Positions 56,515-64,000 of a stretch of 64,000 nt of DNA are shown here, one piece after another. Every line of letters begins with the position of its first letter. Position 1 is the stretch's first letter. Source of the DNA: Marinomonas vulgaris (GTDB lineage Bacteria; Pseudomonadota; Gammaproteobacteria; Pseudomonadales; Marinomonadaceae); assembly GCF_018145875.1 (NCBI RefSeq), contig NZ_JAGSSV010000007.1, positions 1 through 64,000 of the forward strand, in the 5' to 3' direction. The position numbers and the translations under genes were made by a program. Below the pieces are notes generated by a model. The model was not told the DNA's origin, searched no databases, and saw only the letters and a list, made by a program, of their open reading frames with translations.

Positions 56515-57822
56515 TTAGTTTTGTGACATGGTGGTCGGTAAATAGGTGACGATTTCAGGAAACACGCTGATGAGCAAAATCGCTACGCCGATCAATAAAA
56601 AGAACGGTAAAGCGGCTTTGGCGACATACAGAATGTTTTTTCCCGTTAGCGCTTGTATGACAAAGAGATTGAAGCCCACCGGCGGGGTTATCTGCGACAT
56701 TTCCACCACGAGAACAATGAAAATACCAAACCACAGCAGGTCAATGTTGGCCGCTTCGACCATGGGTAAAATCACCGCTACGGTCAGTACAACCACAGAA
56801 ATACCGTCGAGGAAGCAGCCTAAGATGACAAACAACACCGTGAGGTACAGGATCAATTCCATCGGCGACAATGACATGCCAGCGATCCACACCGCGAGCG
56901 CTTTTGGGATGCCTAAAAAGCCCATTGCCAAGGTCAAAAAATGCGCACCGACCAAAATAAAACCAATCATGCACGAGCTTTTTACCGCGCCGAGTAAGCT
57001 GTCCATAAAGCTGTGATAGCTAAGGGAACCGGTTAACGCCGCCAGTACCAAGGCACCGGTGACACCGATGGCCGCCGCTTCCGTTGGCGTGGTAATGCCG
57101 CCATAAATGGAGCCTAAGACAAAACCGATAAGACCGACCACAGGCAAGAGTTTTCGCAAGCCCTTGATACGCGCCGACCAGCTGGTTTCGTGTCCGGTGC
57201 TTTTGGGTAATTCGTCTTTGTGTAGATGGCCCCAGATCATGGTGAAGCCCATGAATAAGCTTACCAACAATAAGCCTGGCAAGGCGCCAGCAATGAATAG
57301 ACGAGCGATGGACACTTCTGCCGCCACGCCGTATACGATCAAAATAATCGACGGTGGAATCAGCAAGCCCAAGGTGCCGGAGCCGGCTAGTGTACCGATC
57401 GCCATGCGGTCGCTGTAGCCTTGTTTGCGCAGTTCTGGCAGCGTCATACGACCAATGGTCGCGGCGGTGGCGGCCGACGAGCCGGAAACCGCGGCAAAAA
57501 TACCACAGCTTAAAATGTTCACGTGCAAGAGTTTGCCCGGCACGCCACCCAACCAAGGGGACAAACCTTTGAATAAATCTTCGGATAAACGGGTTCGAAA
57601 TAACACTTCGCCCATCCAAATAAACAGCGGCAACGCGGTTAAAGACCAGGCGGTACTGGCGCCCCAACTGGAGGTGGCAAAGAGCAAATCCACTTGGTAA
57701 TTTTCAGACAGAATTAAGCCCAAACCGCCAATGGCGATCAGTGTAAACGACACCCACACGCCCAGTGCCAGCATGGTCAGCATGGTCATCGCGAGGATAA
57801 TAGACACCCACATCATATCCAT
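56515..57822 (-). CDS. TRAP transporter large permease (pxp cluster)
   Basis: A 435-residue DctM-like membrane protein with about twelve helices: GSGTLGLLIPPSIILIVYG and GGITTPTEAAAIGVTGALVL are the family motifs. It starts overlapping the small permease stop by one base (TAATG). With the small permease and binding protein it forms a sodium-driven uptake system, probably for 5-oxoproline or a glutamate-derived acid, given co-location with pxpABC. Confidence 0.92.
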   Translation of the reverse strand: MDMMWVSIILAMTMLTMLALGVWVSFTLIAIGGLGLILSENYQVDLLFATSSWGASTAWSLTALPLFIWMGEVLFRTRLSEDLFKGLSPWLGGVPGKLLHVNILSCGIFAAVSGSSAATAATIGRMTLPELRKQGYSDRMAIGTLAGSGTLGLLIPPSIILIVYGVAAEVSIARLFIAGALPGLLLVSLFMGFTMIWGHLHKDELPKSTGHETSWSARIKGLRKLLPVVGLIGFVLGSIYGGITTPTEAAAIGVTGALVLAALTGSLSYHSFMDSLLGAVKSSCMIGFILVGAHFLTLAMGFLGIPKALAVWIAGMSLSPMELILYLTVLFVILGCFLDGISVVVLTVAVILPMVEAANIDLLWFGIFIVLVVEMSQITPPVGFNLFVIQALTGKNILYVAKAALPFFLLIGVAILLISVFPEIVTYLPTTMSQN

Positions 57823-58340
57823 TAGATTTCCTCCAAAGACAAGGCGTCTTCTTGTTCACTGTAGGTAGGCTGTTTGCCTTTTAGCACCATCATTAGGGCA
57901 TCTAAAATGGCCAGATTGAGTGCGATAACACCCACAGCGACTGGCACTTGAGGAATCCACAAAGGCACGGGCACATAGCCATAAGATACTTCTTCGTAGA
58001 TGTAAGATTCATACACCATGTAACTGCAGGCGTAAGATAGGTAACAAAGCAAGGCAAAGGAAAGCAGCAGTATCACGGCTTCTTGGATTTTTCTTGGGAA
58101 AGGCGAAAAGCGCTCGATCACCAAGGTGACACGAATATGGCCCCCTTCGCGAAAAGTATAGGCTAAGCCAAGAAAGGTCGACGCGGCGAGGGCGTAACCA
58201 GCGAAATCTTCCGCGGAAGGGACAATGAACCCCGCCATGCGGCCAACGATCTGCGCCAGCAATAATAAGGTAATAATGACGATACACAAGCCGGCTAATA
58301 TGCCCGATGCTTGGTACATTTTTTCTTTTAATAGGCTCAT
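57822..58340 (-). CDS. TRAP transporter small permease (pxp cluster)
   Basis: A 172-residue DctQ-family membrane protein with four helices; LAASTFLGLAYTFREGGHIRV is the conserved core. I start at ATG 58340 (MSLLKEKM); eight further codons upstream (MIFKKVNT) remain open but lie near the preceding intergenic region. The gene overlaps the large permease by one base. Confidence 0.88.
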   Translation of the reverse strand: MSLLKEKMYQASGILAGLCIVIITLLLLAQIVGRMAGFIVPSAEDFAGYALAASTFLGLAYTFREGGHIRVTLVIERFSPFPRKIQEAVILLLSFALLCYLSYACSYMVYESYIYEEVSYGYVPVPLWIPQVPVAVGVIALNLAILDALMMVLKGKQPTYSEQEDALSLEEI

Positions 58341-58427
58341 AGTGTTCACTTTTTTGAAGATCACGGCATGCTCTTCCCCCTATTTTTTACAGGGGAAGAG
58401 CTTCGCTGAGATGTGTTGCTGCGGATC

Positions 58428-59390
58428 TTAGTTTTCGTAGCGAGACAAGATGGCACCAATGTCTTTAGGTGCTTCGGCTTTCCATTCTTCGGTCATGGTT
58501 TTGCCGATGGCTTTTAATTCAGCCACCAAGGTAGGAGACGGGTCTGTCACCATCATGCCGTTTTCCAGCAAGGTGGCTTTGTCGTTGGCGGCACGTTCGG
58601 CGATTTGAGTCCAACCCGCGGCTTCAGCGTGTTTTGCAGCGTCCAGAATGATGGTCTGAGTGTCTTTGTCCAAACGGCGGAAGGCGCGTTTATTCACCAC
58701 GACGATGTTTTTCGGAATCCACGCTTTTACGTCGGTGTAGTGATTTACATAATCCCACGCTTGGCTGTCTACGCCGGTAGACGGCGAGGTGATCATGGCT
58801 TGGATGATGCCCGTGCTGAACGCTTGAGGAATGTCTGGCGTTTGAATGGTCATCGGCGTGGTGTCCATCAAATCCGCAAGGCGAGATTGGGTAGGACTAT
58901 AGGCACGCATTTTTTGACCTTTAAGGTCGGCCAAGCTGTTCACCGCGTTTTTGCTGTAAAGGCTCTGAGCTGGCCAAGCGACTGTGTACAACAAAATCAT
59001 GCCATCTTTGTCGAGCGCTTTGGCAATGTCTGGTTTAGCCGCTTCCCAAAGTTGCTTGGCTTCTTCAAAAGACGTGGCCAAAAAGGGAATATTATCGTGC
59101 TTGTAGATGGGGTTTTCATTGCCCAAAATGCCCATGAAAACTTCGCCCATTTGCACCTGGCCGGTTTTTACAGAACGTGGAATTTCGGTGTGCTTAACCA
59201 AAGAGCCGCCAGAATGCACGTTGATTTCTAGTTCACCTTTGGAATTGTCTTTGATTTCTTGCGCAAACGAATAGGCAATTTGTGTTTGCAAGTTGCCGTC
59301 ACCGTAAGGGGTGGGCATGTGCCATTTTTCGGCAAAGCTGGCACCGGAAGCAAGTCCGCCAATTAGGATAGCGCTGGTTACTTTTAACAT
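58428..59390 (-). CDS. TRAP transporter binding protein (pxp cluster)
   Basis: A 320-residue periplasmic DctP-family protein with short signal peptide (SAILIGGLASGASFA). The DctP pattern includes GELEINVHSGGSLVKH, LADLKGQKMRAYSPTQSRLA (the ligand-binding Arg) and QAMITSPSTGVDSQAWD. AGAGGAA precedes the ATG. Its ligand is predicted, by context only, to be 5-oxoproline (pyroglutamate) or D-glutamate. Confidence 0.9.
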   Translation of the reverse strand: MLKVTSAILIGGLASGASFAEKWHMPTPYGDGNLQTQIAYSFAQEIKDNSKGELEINVHSGGSLVKHTEIPRSVKTGQVQMGEVFMGILGNENPIYKHDNIPFLATSFEEAKQLWEAAKPDIAKALDKDGMILLYTVAWPAQSLYSKNAVNSLADLKGQKMRAYSPTQSRLADLMDTTPMTIQTPDIPQAFSTGIIQAMITSPSTGVDSQAWDYVNHYTDVKAWIPKNIVVVNKRAFRRLDKDTQTIILDAAKHAEAAGWTQIAERAANDKATLLENGMMVTDPSPTLVAELKAIGKTMTEEWKAEAPKDIGAILSRYEN

Positions 59391-59439
59391 GGTTCATTCC
59401 TCTTTTATGGTTATCTTGTTGTTGTGGTTTTTATGTGTG

Positions 59440-60240
59440 TTACATAACCGACAGATCGGTATCGAGTAGGTCGGTCACGAGCATTTTGCCTGGTGCATGG
59501 GTGATGCAAATCGGTGGCTTGGCGTTACGGATAGCCACTTGAGGCGTGACGCCGCAGGCCCAAAACACCGGCACTTCACCGTTTTTTATCGTGACTGCAT
59601 CGCCATAGTCTGGGTTGTTCAAATCTTGGATGCCAATGGCGTCGGGCGTGCCGAAATGTAAGGGCGCGCCGTGGGCTTTGGGAAAGCGCGTGGTGATTTG
59701 AATCGCGCGAATGGCGTCTTTTGGTACATAAGGGCGCATGGTGACGACGGTGTTGCCGAAGAAGCGCCCAGCGGGCACGGTGGCGATATTGGTTTCAAAC
59801 ATGGACACATTCACGTCTTCTTCTATATTGCGCGGTGTGAGTCCGGCTTGCGTCAGGGCAAGTTCAAATGAGAAAGAACAGCCCAACACAAACGCCACCA
59901 TGTCGTCTTGCCATAATGCTTCGATGTCGCTGCGGCTCTCTACTTTCTCACCATTGTGATACACGTAGTATTCTGGCACATCGTGGCGCATGTCGATGTC
60001 ATGGCCGAGTTCTGGCATAGTGAAATTGCCCACTTCAGACACACCGATCAAGGGGCAGGCCACCGGATTTTTTTGGCAATACAGCAAAAACTCACTGGCC
60101 CAATCCGCGGTTAAAATCACCACATTGCCTTGCATGGCGCCTTGCGCCAAGCCGCTGGTGACGCCCGTGTGGGCTTTACGACGGATGGCTTGGCGTAATC
60201 CATGGGTTTGTTGCAAGAGCGGTGACTGTGCTGCCTTCAT
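59440..60240 (-). CDS. DUF1445 protein, putative D-glutamate cyclase
   Basis: A 266-residue protein of the YcsI/DUF1445 family (annotated in databases as putative hydro-lyase). Conserved blocks are GLRQAIRRKAHTGVTSGLAQG, NVVILTADWASEFLLYCQ, RHDVPEYYVY, FVLGCSFSFE and HAPGKMLVTD. The same domain is part of the mammalian mitochondrial enzyme that cyclises D-glutamate to 5-oxo-D-proline, which would feed PxpABC next door. Activity for this bacterial protein is inferred. I start at ATG 60240 with AAGGA nine bases before it. Confidence 0.8.
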   Translation of the reverse strand: MKAAQSPLLQQTHGLRQAIRRKAHTGVTSGLAQGAMQGNVVILTADWASEFLLYCQKNPVACPLIGVSEVGNFTMPELGHDIDMRHDVPEYYVYHNGEKVESRSDIEALWQDDMVAFVLGCSFSFELALTQAGLTPRNIEEDVNVSMFETNIATVPAGRFFGNTVVTMRPYVPKDAIRAIQITTRFPKAHGAPLHFGTPDAIGIQDLNNPDYGDAVTIKNGEVPVFWACGVTPQVAIRNAKPPICITHAPGKMLVTDLLDTDLSVM

Positions 60241-60259
60241 TACATTTATCCTTATTGTT

Positions 60260-60274
60260 GACACAATATGTGTC
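60260..60274 (-). promoter_or_regulatory. Palindromic operator candidate upstream of the DUF1445 gene
   Basis: GACACA (60260-60265) ATA TGTGTC (60269-60274), a perfect 6-bp inverted repeat with 3-base spacer, 20-34 bases upstream of the DUF1445 start. Its shape is more like a GntR-type or other dimeric repressor site than a LysR T-N11-A box. It could control DUF1445, TRAP and pxp genes together. Confidence 0.5.
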
Positions 60275-60356
60275 ACTAAGAGTAGAGCGAGGCTGTATGA
60301 AAAGTCTAATCGTGTTTTTTTGGGTTATTTGATCAATTTTATTTATCAAGGTTTTA

Positions 60357-61265
60357 TTATTCGGTATACGCTTTGGCCGCGGCCACCGCAATGTTCGTCG
60401 CCACTTCGGCCAGTGGATTGAAAGGTTCGTCGGAGTAAGACGCGGTAAAAGTGAGCGGGCTGGGCGTCCACACCGAGCGAATGTTTTGCAGCGTGCCAGC
60501 GGCTAATTCTTTGCGAATCATGACGTTAGGTAGAGTCGAAATGCCCACCGCATCAATGGCCAAACTGCGACATGCGGCCAGCGAAGTGGAGGCGAAAAAG
60601 TGCGCTGGTGGACCGTCTAGTTCGCGAAATTTATGGTTGATCTCAATATAAGGGCTGGTAGCGCGAGCATAGGTAATAATCGGCCATTTGGCCAATTCTT
60701 CGAGGTATAAGAGGCGATCGGGCAACCCCAAACGTGGGCTGGCCACCCATGACAGGGAAAATGTACACAACTCTCGGTTGACGATTTTAGGTTCAGGAAT
60801 GGGGCCCATTAACAGGGCTAAATCCAATGTTCTGTCTTTTATGCCTAATGCTAAATTGGTGGTGATGTCGACGGTCATTTCCACATCGAGATGGGGCATG
60901 TCGGTGTGTAATCGACTCAAAAAATCGGGCAACCAGGTGTTCACGATGGTTTCAGAAACCCCCAGCCGCAAAATACCGGAATAGGTATTCGACACGCCAG
61001 CGCGCTTGCGCAGTTGCTCTGTTTGATAGAGAATTTTTTCGATGTAAGGCAGCAACTCTTTACCTTTTGAGGTAAGTGTTACCGGGCTAGAGCCGCCCTC
61101 GCGCTCAAAGAGTTTCACTCCTAACTCGTCTTCTAAACCAGAAATACGCGCTGAAATAGCGGGTTGCGTGGTGTGAAGCCGTTCAGCCGCTTTGCGGAAA
61201 TTGCCCAAAGAGGCGACCCAAACAAAAGTTTCGAGGCGTTTGTAATTCACTGTGTAGGGCTCCAT
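60357..61265 (-). CDS. LysR-family regulator
   Basis: A 302-residue LysR-type regulator. The N-terminal HTH (FVWVASLGNFRKAAERLHTT then QPAISARISGLEDEL) is followed by an effector domain from about residue 90 (ILRLGVSETIVNTWLPDFL). It sits 116 bases upstream of DUF1445 and on the same strand, so it is probably the local regulator of the pxp-TRAP cluster although not divergent. Effector unknown; 5-oxoproline or glutamate would be logical. Confidence 0.88.
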   Translation of the reverse strand: MEPYTVNYKRLETFVWVASLGNFRKAAERLHTTQPAISARISGLEDELGVKLFEREGGSSPVTLTSKGKELLPYIEKILYQTEQLRKRAGVSNTYSGILRLGVSETIVNTWLPDFLSRLHTDMPHLDVEMTVDITTNLALGIKDRTLDLALLMGPIPEPKIVNRELCTFSLSWVASPRLGLPDRLLYLEELAKWPIITYARATSPYIEINHKFRELDGPPAHFFASTSLAACRSLAIDAVGISTLPNVMIRKELAAGTLQNIRSVWTPSPLTFTASYSDEPFNPLAEVATNIAVAAAKAYTE

Positions 61266-61417
61266 TGAGTCAAAAAATTGCGTAAAAACGCAAGGAAAGG
61301 AACCAAAGGGTATAAGGGCGGTGATATTTGAGCAATCTTTTCGTCAGTAAGGATGGAATAATAGGCGCGTAATCCAGCTTGCGGTATGCTGTGACCACTT
61401 TTTTAGGATAGAACCCG

Positions 61418-61999
61418 ATGAACAAACTGATTGCACTGTTGTTAAAAGGATTGGTTGCAGTATTGCCTATTGGTTTAACTGTGTACCTTATTTTTTGGTT
61501 ACTGGCGACCGGAGAAGCCATCGCACAGCCGTTGCTGCTGTGGTTGATTCCTGACGCTTTATATTTCCCAGGGTTGGGACTCATTGCCAGTTTAGGTGGG
61601 TTAGTGCTGACCGGCTTTCTAGTGAATCTGTATGGGATTCGTTACCTGGTCAAATTGAGCCATAACGTGTTTGAGCGCATTCCGCTAGTGAAATCTCTTT
61701 ACGGTGCGATCAAAGACATGATGATGGTGTTTAACCTCGCCGAAAAGAAAGAAATGAAAAGCGTGGTATCGATTGAATGGAACGGCGCCCAAGTCATCGG
61801 CTTTGTCACGGGCGAGCAGACAGGGGAGCGCCTCTTTGGCGAGCAAAACCTTGTCGGTGTCTACGTTCCCCTGAGTTACCAGATTGGCGGCATTACCCTA
61901 TACATCGCCAAAGACCGACTGACCGAACTCGACATCGGCGTGGAAGAAGCCATGCGACTGGCTCTGACAGCGGGTGTGCAGAGCCAGAAAGAAAAGTGA
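61418..61999 (+). CDS. DUF502 membrane protein
   Basis: A 193-residue protein with two N-terminal membrane helices (about 5-30 and 50-75). GLVAVLPIGLTVYLIFWL, IPLVKSLYGAIKDMM and the VYVPLSYQIGGITLYI end are DUF502 hallmarks. The function is unknown; genomic linkage elsewhere does not settle it. AGGA precedes the ATG. It is divergent from the LysR gene. Confidence 0.85.
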   Translation: MNKLIALLLKGLVAVLPIGLTVYLIFWLLATGEAIAQPLLLWLIPDALYFPGLGLIASLGGLVLTGFLVNLYGIRYLVKLSHNVFERIPLVKSLYGAIKDMMMVFNLAEKKEMKSVVSIEWNGAQVIGFVTGEQTGERLFGEQNLVGVYVPLSYQIGGITLYIAKDRLTELDIGVEEAMRLALTAGVQSQKEK

Positions 62000-62091
62000 T
62001 TGGTTTTGCCTTTTTTTCCGATTAAAAAGCGAACCTTCCCAGTCAGCGGGCAATATCAAACTATCCAATAATTCTCCCAATAAGCATGTAA

Positions 62092-63345
62092 ATGACCTCG
62101 ATAGATAAGCAAGACTCAATGCAAAAGCAAAAAAAAGTAATAGTAGTAGGAGCAGGTCCTGCTGGGTTAATGGCGGCAGAAACTGTTTGTGCCGCAGGGC
62201 ATCAGGTGCATGTGTACGATGCAAAACCGAGCGCTTGTCGGAAGTTTTTGCTGGCGGGCGTGGGCGGTATGAATATTACGCATTCGGAAGCTTATCCTGA
62301 TTTTATTCAGCGTTATTATGATAAAGCGGAATGGTTAGACAGTGCCGTTGGCCAGTTCGATTCTGTCGCCTTGTGCGACTGGATTCATCAATTAGGTGTC
62401 GAGACTTTTGTCGGTACATCTGGTCGAGTTTTTCCGAAAGACATGAAAGCCGCGCCTTTGTTAAGGCACTGGTTAAAGCGGTTACGGGAAGCCGGTGTGC
62501 AATTTCATATGCGTCACAAAATGACCGCAATATCGGCTAGTGACATCGAGTTTGATCATCTTGGTGAGCAAGTCATCGCTCACGGCGATGCCATTGTGTT
62601 GGCGATGGGTGGTGCTAGCTGGCCCAAGCTGGGTTCTGATGGGGCCTGGTTGCCAGTATTAGCTGAAAAAGGCGTGTCTATTACGCCGTTAGAAAGCGCT
62701 AATTGCGGTTTTTATAGCCACTGGAGTGAACACTTACAAACTAAGTTTGCCGGTAGCCCATTAAAAGACGTGGCGTTTTCATTCGTGCTCGAAAACGGGC
62801 AAGTGGTGACCAAAAAAGGCGAATGCATTGTCACCAAAGATGGTATGGAAGGTAGCTTAATTTACGCATTTTCCAAGTACCTTCGAGAGGGAATTAACGC
62901 CAACCAGCAATCGTCATTAACGATGGATTTTTTGCCACTACAAAGCCAAGAGCAAGTCATTAAAAAATTGCAAAACACCAAGCCCAAAGAGTCATTTAGC
63001 AAGTATCTAAAACGCACGCTGGGCATAGGTGGTGTTAAATCCGCTTTGCTGTATGAAGCGTTTGATAAAAATGCGTTCCAAACACCAGAAACCTTAGCGG
63101 GCTGTTTAAAAGCGGTGCCGGTGAGTTTTTACAAAACCAAACCTATTGATGAAGTCATCTCCACCGCAGGAGGCGTATGCGAAAGCAGTGTCGATGCTCG
63201 TTTGATGCTGAAGGCATTGCCTGGTGTTTTTTGCGCCGGAGAGATGCTCGACTGGGAAGCCCCAACAGGCGGTTATTTGTTGACAGGGTGCTTTGCCACA
63301 GGGCGTTTAGCGGGTAAAGGAGTATGCGAGTTTCTAAGTGTATAG
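62092..63345 (+). CDS. HI0933-like (BaiN/TIGR03862) flavoprotein
   Basis: A 417-residue FAD-dependent oxidoreductase of the HI0933 family (TIGR03862 subgroup). The FAD dinucleotide motif VVGAGPAGLMAAETVCAAG lies near residue 18, FLLAGVGGMNITHSE follows, and STAGGVCESSVDARL plus CAGEMLDWEAPTGGYLLTGC forms the C-terminal FAD site. The substrate is unknown; a clostridial relative, BaiN, reduces bile acid. Start ATG 62092 is the longest option; ATG 62119 is also possible. A terminator follows. Confidence 0.85.
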   Translation: MTSIDKQDSMQKQKKVIVVGAGPAGLMAAETVCAAGHQVHVYDAKPSACRKFLLAGVGGMNITHSEAYPDFIQRYYDKAEWLDSAVGQFDSVALCDWIHQLGVETFVGTSGRVFPKDMKAAPLLRHWLKRLREAGVQFHMRHKMTAISASDIEFDHLGEQVIAHGDAIVLAMGGASWPKLGSDGAWLPVLAEKGVSITPLESANCGFYSHWSEHLQTKFAGSPLKDVAFSFVLENGQVVTKKGECIVTKDGMEGSLIYAFSKYLREGINANQQSSLTMDFLPLQSQEQVIKKLQNTKPKESFSKYLKRTLGIGGVKSALLYEAFDKNAFQTPETLAGCLKAVPVSFYKTKPIDEVISTAGGVCESSVDARLMLKALPGVFCAGEMLDWEAPTGGYLLTGCFATGRLAGKGVCEFLSV

Positions 63346-63356
63346 TTTTCAAGTAC

Positions 63357-63391
63357 AAAAAAATGCCCGATGATGCGAACCATCGGGCATT
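63357..63391. terminator. Bidirectional terminator
   Basis: AATGCCCGATG (63362-63372) / CATCGGGCATT (63381-63391), loop ATGCGAAC. The minus strand has a strong T-run; the plus strand is weaker. It serves the OmpA-like gene and the flavoprotein gene. Confidence 0.88.
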
Positions 63392-63410
63392 CTGTTTATA
63401 TTACGATGTC

Positions 63411-64000
63411 TTATTTAGACGAAATCACGGCAACAACGCGACGATTTTGTTCGCGGTTAGAAGCGGTATCGTTAGCAAAGATAGGTTTTTCTTCGCCGTA
63501 GCCTATCGCTGTTACACGTTTTGCTTCAACACCAAGCTCTTTGGTTAATGTGTCGGCAACGGCTTGGGCGCGTTTTTGAGACAAAGCTTGGTTATACGCA
63601 GCGGAACCTGTGTCATCCGTATGACCTTCGATCACAGCGGTTGCTTCTGGATATTCTTTTAGGAATTGCGCTACTTCTTGGATGTTCGGGTAGTATTCTT
63701 GTGCGATCGCAACAGAGTTGCTGGCGAATTGCACGTCTAGGTAAACTGTTTTCGCGGCTTCTAACGCAACATAACAACCTGTCTCGTCTACTTTTGCACC
63801 CATTTCAGACGCTGGACATGCGTCTACATGATTGGCAATGCCATCTTTGTCGTCGTCCAATGCACAGCCTTTCATATCAACCGATACGCCAGCTGGAGTG
63901 GTCAAACACTGGTCTTTGTGATCGGCAACACCGTCTTTATCGCCATCAAGAGCACAACCATTCATATCAACCGATACGCCTGCCGGTGTGTTTAGGCATT
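63411..64000 (-). CDS. OmpA-family protein with TSP3 repeats (partial)
   Basis: The 3' end of a larger gene that continues past the window edge: the frame stays open through 64000 with another copy of the repeat motif. The seen part has calcium-binding thrombospondin type 3 repeats of 30 residues (CxxTPAGVSVDMxGCALDxDKDG; 90-base DNA repeats with TTCATATCAACCGATACGCC at 63871 and 63961), then an OmpA peptidoglycan-binding domain (VIEGHTDDTGSAAYNQALS, VTAIGYGEEKPIF, NRRVVAVISSK). An outer-membrane or surface role is expected. A TSP3-OmpA arrangement is common in Marinomonas-like marine bacteria. Confidence 0.93.
   Translation of the reverse strand, partial: CLNTPAGVSVDMNGCALDGDKDGVADHKDQCLTTPAGVSVDMKGCALDDDKDGIANHVDACPASEMGAKVDETGCYVALEAAKTVYLDVQFASNSVAIAQEYYPNIQEVAQFLKEYPEATAVIEGHTDDTGSAAYNQALSQKRAQAVADTLTKELGVEAKRVTAIGYGEEKPIFANDTASNREQNRRVVAVISSK

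Noticed and set aside
63871..64000. CRISPR-like direct repeats at 90-base spacing
   Set aside because: The repeats encode thrombospondin type 3 units in frame; the repetition is at protein level.
1..64000. Insertion sequences, prophage, integron, tRNA or rRNA genes
   Set aside because: No transposase or integrase motif, attachment repeat, cloverleaf or rRNA-like segment was recognised on either strand by eye; a tRNAscan run would be decisive.

Overview
The window looks like chromosomal DNA of a marine gammaproteobacterium. The closest fit is an Oceanospirillales-type heterotroph such as Marinomonas; this is inferred from gene families and layout, since no rRNA or other taxonomic marker is present. 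Signs include two TRAP uptake systems, a Na+/H+ antiporter of the NhaC type, glycine-betaine uptake, three c-di-GMP enzymes, YhhQ, a PA4780-type RIO kinase and several light-repair flavoproteins. No insertion sequence, prophage, integron, CRISPR array, tRNA or rRNA was recognised. One higBA-type toxin-antitoxin pair is the only clear mobile-gene-like element.

Layout. 0-5.4 kb: ATP-grasp ligase, RarD permease, then an FMN riboswitch controlling a RibN-type riboflavin importer, higBA and an MFS permease. 5.4-11.3 kb: a TVP38-disulfide-reductase fusion with DUF547 and TauE/SafE genes, a PAS-GAF-GGDEF cyclase and a YgjP-like protein. 11.4-16.0 kb (minus): queuosine-precursor transporter YhhQ, RIO kinase, DEAD-box helicase, NhaC. 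16.7-20.7 kb: a Tor-like phosphorelay (response regulator, periplasmic binding protein, hybrid kinase with Hpt) with spaced repeats upstream. 20.7-24 kb: D-amino-acid dehydrogenase plus ornithine-cyclodeaminase-like gene, with a divergent AraC regulator. 24.1-28.7 kb: a second cyclase, an old-yellow-enzyme reductase, an aminotransferase and a GFA protein. 28.8-34.5 kb (minus): 3-hydroxybutyrate dehydrogenase and a TRAP transporter behind a sigma-54 promoter, with a sigma-54 activator upstream. 34.7-36.6 kb: MFS exporter and a GcvR-like ACT protein. 36.6-41 kb (minus): a translationally coupled run of three different cryptochrome/photolyase genes. 41.5-44.3 kb: EAL phosphodiesterase, YjdM and DUF3817. 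44.5-48.7 kb (minus): glycine-betaine ABC transporter with a fused double permease. 49.2-54 kb: fasciclin, DUF4174 and ankyrin-lipoprotein genes, and ahpCF. 54.1-61.3 kb (minus): pxpABC, TRAP genes, a DUF1445 putative D-glutamate cyclase and a LysR regulator. 61.4-64 kb: DUF502, a HI0933-like flavoprotein, and an OmpA/TSP3 protein that leaves the window.

How it works together. Most blocks are self-contained uptake-plus-catabolism or sensing modules, each with its own regulator next to it. The best candidates for under-described biology are the three-photolyase operon, the pxpABC-TRAP-DUF1445 cluster with its GACACA/TGTGTC palindrome, the 3-hydroxybutyrate TRAP operon with a readable sigma-54 promoter and inverted repeats, the Tor-like phosphorelay with candidate operators, and a family of near-identical terminator hairpins repeated within 2.5 kb. 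No wholly new system is claimed: each component belongs to a known family, and the novelty lies in combinations and regulatory DNA.
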